Shown here: positions 34,001 through 46,200 of the stretch, piece by piece | How the letters are laid out: every line of letters starts with the position of its first letter | Numbering within the stretch: position 1 is the stretch's first letter | Assembly (NCBI GenBank): GCA_034440615.1 | Contig: JAOTOM010005181.1 | Span: 357,501 to 421,500, forward strand | Direction of reading: 5' to 3' | DNA from: Ashinkailepas kermadecensis | Lineage: Eukaryota; Arthropoda; Thecostraca; Neolepadidae | DNA length: 64,000 bases | Program-made: the position numbers and the translations under genes | Notes under the pieces: generated by a model | What the model saw: only the letters and a program-made list of their open reading frames with translations | Databases searched by the model: none | What the model was told of the DNA's origin: nothing

Positions 34001-35738
34001 GCGCGCGGCCGCTGCAGCCGTTTCGTGATCGATGGGCTGACTCTCAGTTGAGTAACGTTTCGACGCGACCGGCACCTCGGCGTCAGCGACGCCTTCCGTT
34101 CGGCGTTATTTTCCGATGACCGACCGATGGCTGTGAGTGAGCGGTGGTCGCACCTGCTCCTCGCGTGTCTACTCGACAGGGCCAGGCGGGCGCCAGATAG
34201 CATCTCTGTTGTTGTACGGGCTTGCGTCATGAAAGCTGCACGATACGTAACGCGACTCCCCACGCCACTGTTCACGCATTCGCCTGATTGTTTTCGAAGC
34301 CGAGGCTAAGACGTAAAAAGCCATTTCTGGTCTGGTTGATACGAGCCGTAAAATGATCGAAGCATTGGGCAATTCACACGTGCCATGCAAGTGATCTGTG
34401 ATCGCCAGGCTGATCTATCAATGTCCCATGTTGGCATCGAATCAGCTCAAGATATCTGTGTGGTGCAAGTGATTGCCGGTGAACACACATACAGAAATGC
34501 AATCATCCACTAATAATCATTGGGTGTCACGTGTGGTCCGAGTACATTCAACATTGAGCCTGCATGGTACCAAATATTACAACGTGCAACGTAAATGTTC
34601 GTGATTGTACATGAGTGCGTGTGAGTGTGCATGGTTCTGCTTGGGCGTGCATTTGCTAGCTTCTTGGTTCGTCGGCCAAAACTCATAGATATCTTCCTAA
34701 CGATTCCGAACTTTTCGAATGAGGATTATACACATGTAGTGGGCCCCAAAGGTCTGTCAAACCTCTAAAGCACTGGGCGCAGTTTGAGGCACAGCAAAGA
34801 CTTGTAATATGTTAACCAACAAACTAACTTAGTTAAACCTCTAATAGTTACTACCTCTAAGTGAGCAAGATTATGACATACATATCCCCTTCTAATTCCT
34901 TAAATCAGATGTTCCATACCTTTTTTTCTAAATCATTATGCAATCGTTCCACCTCCCAAAAGTCCAAAATACCCCCCCAGAGAAGCCCGTTTGAGAGCTT
35001 GAGCCAGACACGATCGACTACGAGATGCAACAGGACGGGAACAATCAGCTGAGTGATACCTTGACGGGTCCATCGTTTGGCGTAACCGATGATAAATCCC
35101 TTCTCCAGACCTCGAAGACGGAGTCGTGTACCGGTCGTGACTGAACACTCCCTTGAAGGCTACGCCGCGAAACATGGCCGTCATTTTGTCACGAAGGTGG
35201 CACGGCTATCTCTCACAGAACATCACGCTCCCAGTTCCGCAACTCCAGTGGCCAAAACCCCTACCGCAGAGCAGACGTCCGGCCAGCGTGCTAAGCAGGG
35301 TGGTCAAATGACGTGGAACTCCCTCTGGAGATTGCACTATAGCAATTCTGAGTTCGGAACCACATCTCTGAGGCCATTTATCCGCTAAATCTATTCTCAA
35401 GACTCCGACAAACATTGTTGCGGTGGTAATGTGTAGAATCAGCAATCCCATGGGCTTTTGGCTGGATGAGGGAATGCAAAATGTCTTTAGAAAGCGAGGG
35501 AGACCAAAATACCCACGCTGCTCTGGAATCAACGGCCTACACACTGTCGGCGCTGCTGATGTCCGTTGTCACTCTTTTGCACGACACGGGCTGCACCATT
35601 TCCGACATGCGCAGATGGCCAGAACATCAATAATGCTCGCTCTCAACGTATACCGGGATGATCACACCTCTGGCGCGCCCTGAAGCACAACGGTTGAGCG
35701 GCTGTCGGCAGAAATTGATTTTAATTGCTCGTCGAACG
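34001..35738. other. No gene recognised
   Basis: Two adjacent minus-strand frames (35544-35206 and 35184-34936) and an acidic plus-strand stretch near 34985-35140 look mildly coding-like. I recognise no family and they overlap on opposite strands, so no gene is called. Confidence 0.35.
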
Positions 35739-35790
35739 CTCGGAATGTCCAAGGAAGAGCTTTAGCTCTTCCTTTTGCTACCGGACATTC
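35739..35790. repeat. Two-part hairpin beside a tRNA-like repeat
   Basis: GGAATGTCC ... GGACATTCC encloses GGAAGAGCT ... AGCTCTTCC, giving a nearly continuous stem directly before the tRNA-like sequence. Confidence 0.75.
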
Positions 35791-35794
35791 CTTC

Positions 35795-35975
35795 CCTGGT
35801 AGCTCAGTTGGTCAGAGCGTTGGCCTGCACTGATCTCCCTGTCCTGGCAAGACAGGATTCGAGTCGCTTCATGCGCTCGCATTTGGCCCCCGGCTGGGAG
35901 GGTCAGTTGGCAACTGGTCCGATAAGGCCGGGGTTCATTTACCGGGGCGGCAGTGTCCGTGCATCGACGGCACGT
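35795..35975 (+). mobile_element. tRNA-derived SINE-like repeat
   Basis: A box-A-like TAGCTCAGTTGG (35800-35811) and a box-B-like GGATTCGAGTC (35865-35875) are spaced as in a tRNA. The arms do not fold cleanly, and a non-tRNA tail follows. This suggests a SINE head rather than a working tRNA gene. Confidence 0.55.
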
Positions 35976-36984
35976 TGAACTCTCGGTCAACATTCTGTCA
36001 TTGAACTGGAATTATCGGATCGGGTGGTGAGACCAGGATTCACGCAACAAGGTCTGCTTAGCAATAGGATCCTGGTCCATAAAGACACCTCAGCAAAAAT
36101 TCGGAAAAAGTTTTTAAAATAAAAAACAAGCTCAGATAGCATATTTGGGTTTGTTGTTTTCGCAGGAATGAGGCAAACTTGGCCAGTTTACTAGCCAGTT
36201 CGCTTGTGTACTGGAATTGCCACTCCTTCCAAAACTGGCACGGGCACGGAAAATTATAGCACGGCACGGCACATGGCACGGCAAGCTCGATGCACGCCAA
36301 GACACGGCAAAAGACAAGGCGCCATTTTAAGAAGGTGAAAATCTTGATTAATGAAGAAAACAAACAATAGCAAAGCTGGAAGACATTGCACACAATAGCA
36401 GCATCAGCACAACCTCTAGAGATACATTAGCTGCTTAGGCCATGTAGCATGCCATTGATGCTATTGCAAACTGAAGAAGTGCAGAGGAGGCATGAAATGT
36501 GCGGGAGATTCATGTTATGATCTTCCTATTATTTAACCCGGGTAAATAACGTGCACCGATGCATTACGTTGCATTACGATGCACTAGATTGTACTTCCCA
36601 TCCCCTATGCATAGACTGTTGTGGAATTATATTCATAAGTAGTAACTGTACCTGATTCTTTTCGTACATACTAGACACGAAGTGCTTCATGAATAGATGT
36701 GCTTGTAAAAAGTCATATTTTGTTCGTTTTGCTTCTGTTTCATTTCAGATAAGCCTAATCTTGGTGACGATTTCTTAAGATACAACAAATTGGAAGCAAA
36801 AATGAATGTTAAATCTGTGCCTACCGTGTTATCAAGGATAGGCGGTGGCAGAGCTGAGACGGCAGTTGCAGAACAAATTCTGATATGGCACAACGAAAGC
36901 CACGCGTGCCATTCTACGGGTTGCCACGCCGTGCCACCGTGACAAAAGGTGACACTTCTGTCGGGCACTAAATGTCAATCAGCT
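35976..36984. other. No gene recognised
   Basis: AT-rich sequence with a short CACGGCACGG repeat near 36240-36300. The minus-strand 111-residue frame has no domain. Confidence 0.5.
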
Positions 36985-37099
36985 CCCTGCCGGCTCCGCT
37001 GGCTCCGACGGCTCCGACGGCTCAATCAGCTCCCTGACAGCTCCGCTGGCTCCGACGGCTCCGACGGCTCCGACGGCTCAATCAGCTCCCTGAATCACC
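36985..37099. repeat. 9-bp and longer repeats of GGCTCCGAC
   Basis: CTCCGACGG units and TCAATCAGCTCCCTG are duplicated two to three times, leading into the 40-bp array. Confidence 0.8.
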
Positions 37100-37575
37100 T
37101 CCGCTGTCTCGTGCTAGTGCCGACAATGTCAGTGACGGCTCCGCTGTCTCGTGCTAGTGCCGACAATGTCAGTGACGGCTCCGCTGTCACGTGACAGTGC
37201 CGACAATGTCAGTGACGGCTCCGCTGTCTCGTGCTAGTGCCGACAATGTCAGTGACGGCTCCGCTGTCACGTGATAGTGCCGACAATGTCAGTGACGGCT
37301 CCGCTGTCACGTGCTAGTGCCGACAATGTCAGTGACGGCTCCGCTGTCTCGTGCTAGTGCCGACAATGTCAGTGACGGCTCCGCTGTCACGTGCTAGTGC
37401 CGACAATGTCAGTGACGGCTCCGCTGTCACGTGCTAGTGCCGACAATGTCAGTGACGGTTCCGCTGTCTCGTGCTCGTGCCGACAATGTCAGTGACGGCT
37501 CCGCTGTCTCGTGCTCGTGCCGACAATGTCAGTGACGGCTCCGCTGTCACGTGCTAGTGCCGACAATGTCAGTGC
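37100..37575. repeat. Minisatellite, 40-bp unit, with variable E-box
   Basis: Twelve units containing CCGACAATGTCAGTGACGGC. One position toggles between GTCACGTG (CACGTG palindrome present) and GTCTCGTG (absent), in the order T T A T A A T A A T T A. Confidence 0.95.
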
Positions 37576-38386
37576 GAGAGATCAATAGGTGCCCCATACT
37601 TTTCTTTATCAAGCGCTGATCGCGACGAGGATATTACCAATCAACAATATGAGTTGTCTGTTGATTAGAGGCAGCCGAAAGCGGTCAAAGTTGGTTCAAA
37701 TGTCGTCAAAGTGGGGCAGAAAGTTGCGACAGACGGTGGTCAGAGTGGGGCTGAGGGTGGTCCAAGTTGGGTCAGGGGTAGTTAAAGTTTGGCCGAAGGT
37801 GGTCGAGTGGCGTCTGAAGGAGGTTCAAGTGGACCCTGAGGTTAGGAATCAGCATCATTTTGCGAAAATGCATGTAGCATTGAGAGGATCGAACGGGAAA
37901 AGGGGTCATTCATTATGAGCATGCTGTGTACGTTTCAGCTCGATAGCACCACTCCTGCTACCTTCGATTCCCCTCTGAAGTTTCCGTGATCGAAGGAAGG
38001 CCATGCCGCCAGAGCGTCGTTACGGGTGAAGATCCCCGCACCGTAGCAGTAATCTCGCCCGTACTGCTCAGCCGCTCGGCACGTTCTGCCGCTCGCTGCC
38101 GATCTTGGCCCAATGGTGCAGGCGTAACCTCGAGCGTAACTCAATGTTCAGTTTTTAGCTCCAAAAGCGGATGTAGCCTCCACGTGCAGACGGTCCATTG
38201 TTGTCCGTAGTTGGCATCACGGTACAGTTGGACCTAGTCGTCTGTTGCTAAGGCTTATCAGTTGCTGTTGTGCTGTCAGCTAGAAGTAGTGCTCAGTCCG
38301 GTTCTCCTGCTAGCATATCCGTGTGCTACACACATTTTACGCTTGCAAGATGTATGCAAGCGCAAGGGACTGGGACGACTAGGACA
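37576..38386. other. No gene recognised
   Basis: A ~110-residue plus frame (37589-37918) is made of diverged GTTCAAGTGGGGC-like repeats. No domain. Confidence 0.45.
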
Positions 38387-38905
38387 TACTCGAAATTCAC
38401 TACAAGATTGGCGGCTAAGAAAACACTCTGGAAAGTCGATTATGTCGGACAGACGGAGTTCCGACCGGGCGTACTGCCCACAGCCCATGTTAAATCAATG
38501 TGTAGTGAAGACTGTGCAAAGCCGCTCGGAGAGCATCAGAAATTCGCATCGATGGTGTCCAAAGACGGAGAGCTGCCGGCTATCATCAAAGCTTGGAATG
38601 CAAAACAAGGCGAGCTGCGTGCCGAAGGCATGTCCAAGAAGCAAGTCGCAGATTTTGCGCTGGACAAATGACAGATCAATGATTTGGAATACCCTAGAAG
38701 TCAGGGGGGCCCATTCACCACTGCAAGTGAGATTAATGCGTTTTTAGCGTCAAATGTACTAGAAAAGAACGAACAGAAGCGACTGCATGTTGAGGTGCAT
38801 GACGCTCGTGATTCTTCTGTCTCCCCCGACCAAAAATAAATATGATATCCGACTGAAAAGTCAATATAAACACCTTTCATCGGCAGCATATGCAAAAACA
38901 AAATA
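38387..38905 (+). pseudogene. Transposon-type protein remnant, function unknown
   Basis: A plus-strand reading starts near 38387 (FTTRLAAKKTLWKVDYVG), has KGELPAIIKAWNAKQ-like blocks and MSKKQVADFALDK, and meets a TGA at 38669. The same frame then continues coding-like (GGPFTTASEINAFLASNVL, then KRLHVEVHDARDSS) to a TAA. A +1 shift picks up YDIRLKSQYKHLSSAAYA. The GPFT...EV, RLYVEVRYARD and DIFRLKxxYKNL blocks recur in an uncharacterised protein family I associate with repeated, transposon-borne genes in metazoans. The function of that family is not known to me. One nonsense codon and at least one frameshift show decay. Confidence 0.5.
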
Positions 38906-39175
38906 TGCTAGTATGCCTCGAAAAGACTACATCAAAAACCTCTGTCCGTTTCCGTGACTTTGAGACCTCGTTGTCACAATGTTTGAAATCAATACATGAG
39001 CGATTGTGATACACATCTGTGTCTTTTAATAGTCTTGACAAACCATGCAACAGCAGTTGTTGGTCGACTTGGCCGGACCGCCTCGGCGCGACGCGTGGCT
39101 CCCCGCCCGCCCGTATCCACCGAGTCGTTACGGCCGATAATTCCGGGCGGCAAGCTGGTGCCGCCCGGGAGCGCC
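38906..39175. other. No gene recognised
   Basis: Short linker leading into the 79-bp array. Confidence 0.45.
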
Positions 39176-39935
39176 AGCCAAGACGATATGTCACGAGGTG
39201 AACCAGAAACTCCTGAACGGACTGTTCGAACCGCAGAGTGCGCTCCTGCACGTTAATGAAGACGATATGTCACGAGGTGAACCAGAAACTCCTGAACGGA
39301 CTGTTCGAACCGCAGAGTGCACTCCTGCACGTTAATGAAGACGATATGTCACGAGGTGAACCAGAAACTCCTGAACGGACTGTTCGAACCGCAGAGTGCA
39401 CTCCTGCACGTTAATGAAGACGATATGTACAGGTGAACCAGAAACTCCTGAACGGACTGTTCGAACCGCGAGTGCACTCCTGCACGTTAATGAAGACGAT
39501 ATGTCACGGGTGAACCAGAAACTCCTGAACGGACTGTTCGAACCGCAGAGTGCACTCCTGCACGTTAATGAAGACGATATGTCACGAGGTGAACCAGAAA
39601 CTCCTGAACGGACTGTTCGAACCGCAGAGTGCACTCCTGCACGTTAATGAAGACGATATGTCACGAGGTGAACCAGAAACTCCTGAACGGACTGTTCGAA
39701 CCGCAGAGTGCACTCCTGCACGTTAATGAAGACGATATGTCACGAGGTGAACCAGAAACTCCTGAACGGACTGTTCGAACCGCGTGCACTCCTGACGTTA
39801 ATGAAGACGATATGTCACGAGGTGAACCAGAAACTCCTGAACGGACTGTTCGAACCGCAGAGTGCACTCCTGCACGTTAATGAAGACGATATGTCACGAG
39901 GTGAACCAGAAACTCCTGAACTGTTCGAACCATAG
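39176..39935. repeat. Minisatellite, 79-bp unit
   Basis: About ten copies of a unit holding GAAGACGATATGTCACGAGG and CTGAACGGACTGTTCGAACC. A few copies carry small deletions (for example near 39430, 39470 and 39783). The short peptide frames are artefacts. Confidence 0.96.
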
Positions 39936-40659
39936 AGCAAGCCGAGTAAGCCGACCACATAGTTCCACGTTTGAACAGCCACCACCCAATGCCGTGTTGT
40001 GAAAGAGCTGAACACAGCAGCGGCATTTGATACGTCCCTAGGATCACCGGTGAACGGTCCATAAAACTGGCTAGTTGTTGTCGGCATGTCTCACTCAAAA
40101 ACGACAGCGTTATCTACGGGGCGTGACGGCAAGTAACCTTTTGGCCTCGATTTCCGCTCAATGTCATGATATTGCGTTTCGGCGTGACTGAAGAACGCGG
40201 TCGGTAAGAGTGCAGTGGCAGCTCTCACGACCGTGTGTGGATGCACATATGTTACTCATATCTTTGCAGTGCGTGATTTTCATTTCGTAACCCTTCCAAG
40301 TCACGCACCGCTTCTTCGAAGCTCCTCGCCACGGCCAAACGTCTGCAGCAACTGACGCTCCGTAACATAGTGGATGTGTTCGTGTAATCGCCGTCATATG
40401 TCAGTACAATTGGTAAGTGCATTGCTTTATGGCAGTGATATCGAGGAGCCCCCCTGCTAGCGTTACGGACCGAGCCGCTCATTTAGCCGTTCTGGGCCGG
40501 TTCTAAGCGTTAACCCGCCATGGGGAAATTTACTTAAAATCGTAATGTAATCGGTGTAGCTACTAACTGACCGGGAAAACTAAAATTCGACGCCTGGTTC
40601 CAAGTGGAACCAAGCTTTCGCTATAAGATGCACTACTCCTTGTGGCCGTAGTGGCCGTA
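39936..40659. other. No gene recognised
   Basis: A minus-strand frame (40482-40252) ends in a helix-like SFEEAVRDLEGLRNENHALQ. No family is recognised and it is not called. Confidence 0.4.
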
Positions 40660-41660
40660 CTTAAGAGGCCAATTTGCATGAAAGATTTGCATGAAAGATT
40701 TGCATGCAAGCCGATTTTAACATTGGACATCCGTGAAAGTTACACGCAACTTGATCTTATTTAGTCCTCACCTTAGCGGTGTAATCATTTTCAAATTTCG
40801 ACACCCACTTTCAAGTGGAGCAATATCTAAGGCAACTGCCAAAAATATCCGGGATGTCGTATTATTATAACTTTAGAGGCCAAATTGCATTGCATTTGCA
40901 ATTTGTTGCTGTAAATTGCCAAAATGCTTACTCGATGCTATAGTTCAACCAATTAATCAGAGATTGCACACCTTTAACGTGATATATCACAAACATTCGA
41001 CATTCGCGAGCACACTACATACATTTGTTTGCAAAATGTGCAATTGGTATGCGGCAGCCATAAGATGAAACAGCTAATTACCATGATACGCCTATAAATT
41101 ATGGGATGGCTTGAATTATACTGCATGTTTTTGGCAGAGCTTTCGTCCAAGCGCCATCCAAGTGCCTGTGGATGCATTCAATATGTGCAAGCGTGGCGAT
41201 GTGTGCCAATCTTGCAACATTGCAACATGGTTTAAAATCAGTTGTCGTCTAATCCTTCGCTTAGTTTTTTGCTGCTTACCAATGATGGCATATATACATA
41301 TTCGCGTCGATAATGAACTAACAAGGACACTTGCTTGCAACTGTTGCAAATACATTGCAATCACAGATAATTGCATGAATCGCTGGTGCGGTCCAGTATT
41401 ATCGCATTATTTTGATAAGATCGGTTTTCGTTACATTTTCGACACAATTTCAGATGTGCAATGCAAAAGGTGCGAGACAAAGCTAAATGTTGCACCAGGA
41501 CTATGCAATGTTGCAGAATGGTTTAGATGTGAAAGGCCAACTTTGATTGTACCGCAAATGTGTTCATCGATAATGACAAACATACTAGTGCCATGACATG
41601 TAATGCAGCAACGTATGATTGCAAGAATTGCAAACATGTTGCATTAACGTAAAAACTGAG
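40660..41660. repeat. TTGCAA/TGCAT word-rich region
   Basis: Begins with three copies of GATTTGCATGAAA-like sequence (40673-40710), then TTGCA or TGCAA occurs repeatedly to about 41650. A 161-residue Cys-rich plus frame (41111-41596) overlaps it. TGC codons produced by these words explain its cysteines, so I do not call it a gene. Confidence 0.4.
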
Positions 41661-44067
41661 AAAGTCTAAAAAATGTGATGCAAGTTTCTTGCCGCCTACT
41701 ATAATATTACAGTGTTATTCTCGGCACAGATGCGACAAAATACAATTCGAAGATATTACCACCAAAACTGTGGAAGCAAAACAGCAAAACAGCAAGTGGA
41801 ATGGAAAACTAAAAACTCAGAAGGCTGCCATTTAAAAATGAAATGTGTTCTTCAAAAATTAAAAGCTTTACACTTCTAAAAGTCAACAGGAATGTAGCTT
41901 CTCGTGACCAGGCCTGAGCTTTGTAAAAATAAATAGGCCTGTATGATTTTACAATAAATTAACACCTATTAAGCCTTTTCTCATACTATGCTGATTTGGG
42001 AATATGCATAATCATTTCAAGTTCGTCACAAACAAAGTCACGAGAAGATAGTTCTGACCTCAGGATTGCTAAACACCTTACCTACCTCATTCTTTTCCAG
42101 GAACATTTCCCATTCAAACTCGGTCTAGCATGCCTAACACTGAGAGCAAGTTAAAAAAAATCCTCTGGCTACTTACGTCAATCCATAATACTCGCTAGCT
42201 CCACACATCAATGAAGGAAGGACGCGCGGTACATGTACAATTAACAAAGGTGGGACGCCTCAACATATGGCTCCAGCATAAACGCACAACTACAGCGAAT
42301 GTCGCACGCGCGCCAAAAATGTAGAAGCCCACCTGCAGGGAACGGCAGACGAAAACTCACACATTACCAATATATTCCACTCATGATCGCTCAGAAATCC
42401 ACTAGAGTTTGAACTTGTTGACTTCTTACGAGGTATGTACAGTACGGATTGAGGAAAATGAGACACGGAATGGAAGGCATGATAAATATTCGTGTAATGT
42501 TTGGCTAGCTGCTCAAGAAGTTGCCTGATATAATAATACATTTATAATATTCAGCAAAAGTGGTCCTTCAAACCATCGGTCCCTAACGGTGTACTGAAGC
42601 AGCATTTTTACCGCAACTGAAGCTCAGTTATGCTAGGCTGAAGGGTAAATGTCGTCCGTTCCTGATGTACAGCTTTGGGAGTTTATGCGACAGATTATGT
42701 GGTCCGGTTGGAAAAAAAATTGTTCTGCCACAAGGGAACACAAAGATGGACTACGGTATTGTTCTGCACACATATGCCACCTCTTATTTGAGAGCTGAGA
42801 AAAAGCTAGCCCCATATTTGTCCCGAAAAGGCCATTATTTTCTAACACTAAATGGTGTGAAACTAAATGGAATGTTAGGTACCTACAAAAGATGTTGGGT
42901 AGTACGCGATAGCCAGGCCTGAGGTTCGCGAACAATACTGATCGATGCACAACTCTTTCACTAATTGATAGCTTCCTTCAGAAACCAATTAGATGCATTT
43001 CATAGCTGAGAGATGGCGTGTTCTCATAACACCCATGTTCAATTACCCCACCTCACAGGTCCCAGGCCGCGAGGCTTGTTACACTCAGTGGCTGAACACC
43101 TAGAATTGAGCGCCACCTGCATCCGGACAGAGCCGATCGCAGCGCCACCTAGCCAGGCATGAAAGTAGGCTCGACTCAGCGATGAAAGTGTTCAATTCTG
43201 ACATACAGTGCGTGGTGTGCTGTCGGAAGTCCAAATGGGGCGGGAAGACAATCCAACAGTGATGGAATAATTATCTTCGAGAAGTCCGACATGTAACACA
43301 AAAAAAACTGCCGAACTGTGACGGATCTTAGGTGCTCCCAGTGATGACTAGATATTTTATAATCAATCCGCTTAACCGGAAGTAGACACCTTTGCAGCAT
43401 ATCCTCTTGTTTTCGAGAGGTTGAATGACATCACTCGCTGCCCTGCTCTCGTCGCACCCGGACGTGCCTGCTCCGCTCTGTGACGAGGGAAGACTGGTGA
43501 GCAGTGGTGCAGCCAGGATTTTCCTAAGGGGGAGGCCAATCAAAATAAATATGACGCAACAGAGAAAGCATCCGATGTGCGGACCGCGCCGGAAGTTTTG
43601 AGTTTTGTGTTGGGAAAATCTCAACGACAAAAAAAATGCGTTGCTTCACGGAGATTTTCAGACCAAAAGGCAAAAAGTCTTGAAATAGGGCCATAGCCTT
43701 TACGGAAATTCCTCATCAATCGGTAGGAGCAGGTCCCATCATGTTGTCTAAAGACTTCAGGCCAATCCGGTTTTGTTCGTGTGAATCAGGAAGTGGGTTT
43801 TGATCTTTATTTTCGGGATCGGGAAAATCCGTCTCTTCAGGAAGAAGGTTGTTCAGCTGGGGTGAGGTTACAGCCGGTCATCATTTTCAGATTTTTAGGT
43901 CCCTTATGCAAAAATGTAGAACCCTAAGGTTGGGCCAATCGGCCCCTTGGGCGACCCTGTCTCAATCGACCCACCATGTGGTCACTGACGGCCTGATGGT
44001 ACCCCAGGAAACGTCCACAGCCAGAACTGAAGTCATCAGACCTGCAGACAGGAGTACAGCCTAGACA
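41661..44067. other. No gene recognised
   Basis: About 2.4 kb of mostly AT-rich sequence. The frames near 42290-42950 and 43328-43630 have no recognisable domain. GCAGCCAGGATTTTCCTAAG near 43508 resembles the ends of the dispersed repeats at 45987 and 48455. Confidence 0.45.
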
Positions 44068-44160
44068 TCAGACTGTGAGACGGAGAGACAAAGAGACAAG
44101 GAGACAGAGAGCCAGGCAAACGGACAGACAGGGAGACAGGGAGACAAAGAGACAGAGCAA
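44068..44160. repeat. Purine-rich (GAGACA)n-type repeat
   Basis: GAGACAGGGAGACA-like words repeat irregularly. Confidence 0.75.
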
Positions 44161-44457
44161 CAGTAGATATTCGGTAAGATAAATAGTGATATCACAGTCA
44201 GTTCACTGACACGTTAAATCCTGTTTCAGATAATGCATTGGCATCATTTTCGAGATACGTATGGTGAATGCTTGTGTAGAAAGTGCATTGATGTGTGTTT
44301 TGCTGCCTATCTCTCCACAGTTAATGTTCCCAGATAATTGTGTTTCCTATTTTGGCAGAATCCGACCATCTGATCATCCCAAGTTTTAACATCCATCCCA
44401 TGCCAGTAGCATCTCCATGTCAGTGACATGTCACTGCCATTCACGTGGACAAGACGG

Positions 44458-44615
44458 GCGTCGGTAGCTCAGTGGTTAAGCTGAGCGTCTGGCACGCCAG
44501 AGGTGCGGGGTTCGGCTCCCCGCGATGTCCGCCCTTCCTGCTAGGGTGAGAGGCAGGCGATGCCATATGGCCTCAGCTGCTGAGTGCGTCGTAAAGCCAC
44601 AATCCAATCCAATCT
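44458..44615 (+). mobile_element. tRNA-derived SINE
   Basis: Box A TAGCTCAGTGG (44465-44475) and box B GGTTCGGCTCC (44509-44519) form a tRNA-like head with a shortened anticodon arm (TCTGG-CACG-CCAGA). The tail includes GGCGATGCCATATGGCCTC and ends TGCGTCGTAAAG followed by (AATCC)n. A second member with the same TGCGTCGTAAA end lies at 58871-59040. Confidence 0.75.
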
Positions 44616-45986
44616 CGTGGACATGTTACTTACTTCGATCAATCTGCGAGGACATTTTCACCGAGCACTCACACCAGGGCTTCAATAATTATAATGCAGC
44701 GACCATTTTGCATCAAATCGAAATAATCCTTCTGCAGTGTTGTTAATCATTGGAAACTACACAGTGTGAACGGCAGGTTTGGTCCAGCCTGGCATATTAC
44801 ATATGCACGGGCTATGGCCAGGTGCGATGTTCTCCATGCGAACGGCAGCTACGTCTCAGTACTCCTCGCACCAATTTTGAATATTTTCGGAGCACTGTTA
44901 GCTCGGGGTCAACAAAACCGGATTCTTTCGACAAAATGCTGGCCTTTTCCCTGTCCCGAAATGTCACCGATTATGATAAAAGTACATGGGATAGCGCTGA
45001 ATTAATCTCGCGTCAAATAGAATGATAGATTTTGTGTCATAATCCATCCCAGATTGGTCGAAATCACTACAGGAGCCCCCCCCCCCCCCTCTCCCCCCAC
45101 ACTGATATAGGATTGCTGCTAATATTCTCCGTAGGCGAGGGCTAAGACACGACTGCCAGTCGTTTAATTCTGCTATATCTAATCTGAGATCATTCATTAA
45201 TTATGGGATAGTGTCGTCGATTTTGTCCTGTCTATTTATCCGAATTGGTCCCAGCTGGTGCATGCTCAGCTGCAGTCACCATAACGAGAGGCTCGCGCAA
45301 AAAAAAAACACATTTGAAATGCTGCCATATGAAGCCAGATCAAATCCGCTGGCCAAATTAGTATGCCGAGCACTCCATAAATGCAAAAATGAAAACTGAT
45401 CATCCGAACTGGAATATTTACCGCAGTGCACTATAAGAAGGAAGTGGCTTCTTTCCTGAGCATCCAATGCAACCATGCATTGCCGTTCCCAGGGATGTTT
45501 GCCAGCGACACTGCTCTCCGGGATCTTCTGCCAGGTGGCGGCTGCTCTAATAACTGACAGGAACAGTCCAATTTGGAAAGTACGCAATCAACATTTCTGA
45601 ACTGCAAGGGCAAGGCTGTGACGGCACAACGGCACACAAGCTATATCAACACACCACAAGCCCACGGGTTACCTGGAACCTGCAAGTACCGAGATACGCA
45701 ACATGCCGCCAGGTTCAGTCGCCGCCTGTCGCTCAAGCTATTTGCACGCGACAACTTGACAAATATAGTTTGCCATATTCCTGAAGTTGACGGTTCTCGG
45801 TAGCATATGCGAGACGAAGCTGAACTTCACGCCTCATCACCATAACCGATGAAACACTTAGACTGCGTGCGGGGAAAGGAGGCCTGAATGCTGCAATGAG
45901 CGAAGCTGCCCAGCAGATGCACGTTTTAACATTATTCTCACATAAACCCATACCCGGCCAGTAACCTATGTGTATGCTTTCACTGA
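44616..45986. other. No gene recognised
   Basis: Short frames and a poly-C run near 45075. No recognisable feature. Confidence 0.45.
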
Positions 45987-46200
45987 CGGGTTTAGCCCAC
46001 CGGCTTGGGGGACAACTTTCGGCGCCCCCCCCCACCTGCAGTTGCGTACCTAGGATTTGTCCATCAGGGGGGGGGGGGGCAAATGGATTTGGAGGGAGCC
46101 CAACCTACCACTTTTTTCGGTTTCAAGGCAATGGAATTCTACTATTTTTCAAAGGGGCATAATTTTTTTAAACATAACATAATTAGTGACTAACTTAACT
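45987..46200. repeat. Dispersed repeat copy 1
   Basis: TTTAGCCCACCGGCTTGGGG, ACAACTTTCGGCG, GCGTACCTAGGATTTG and GGATTTGGAGGGAGCCC are matched in the same order at 48460-48680. It includes a long G run at 46068-46079. Confidence 0.75.

Noticed and set aside
33074..34275. Long Pro/His- and Gly/Trp-rich frames
   Set aside because: They lie in the 14/19-bp minisatellite and are open on both strands.
34936..35544. Two adjacent minus-strand frames (82 and 112 residues)
   Set aside because: No recognisable motif; a competing plus-strand reading overlaps them and no splice logic connects them.
39176..39935. CRISPR array
   Set aside because: Direct repeats have no unique spacers; this is a plain 79-bp minisatellite in eukaryotic DNA. 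The same holds for the other arrays.
40252..40482. Minus-strand frame with coiled-coil-like end
   Set aside because: Short, one strand-opposed to other frames, no family recognised; too weak to call.
41111..41596. 161-residue Cys-rich frame that could be a secreted peptide
   Set aside because: Cysteines come from the TGCAA/TGCAT word enrichment across the region, and the pattern has no regular Cys framework or clear signal peptide.
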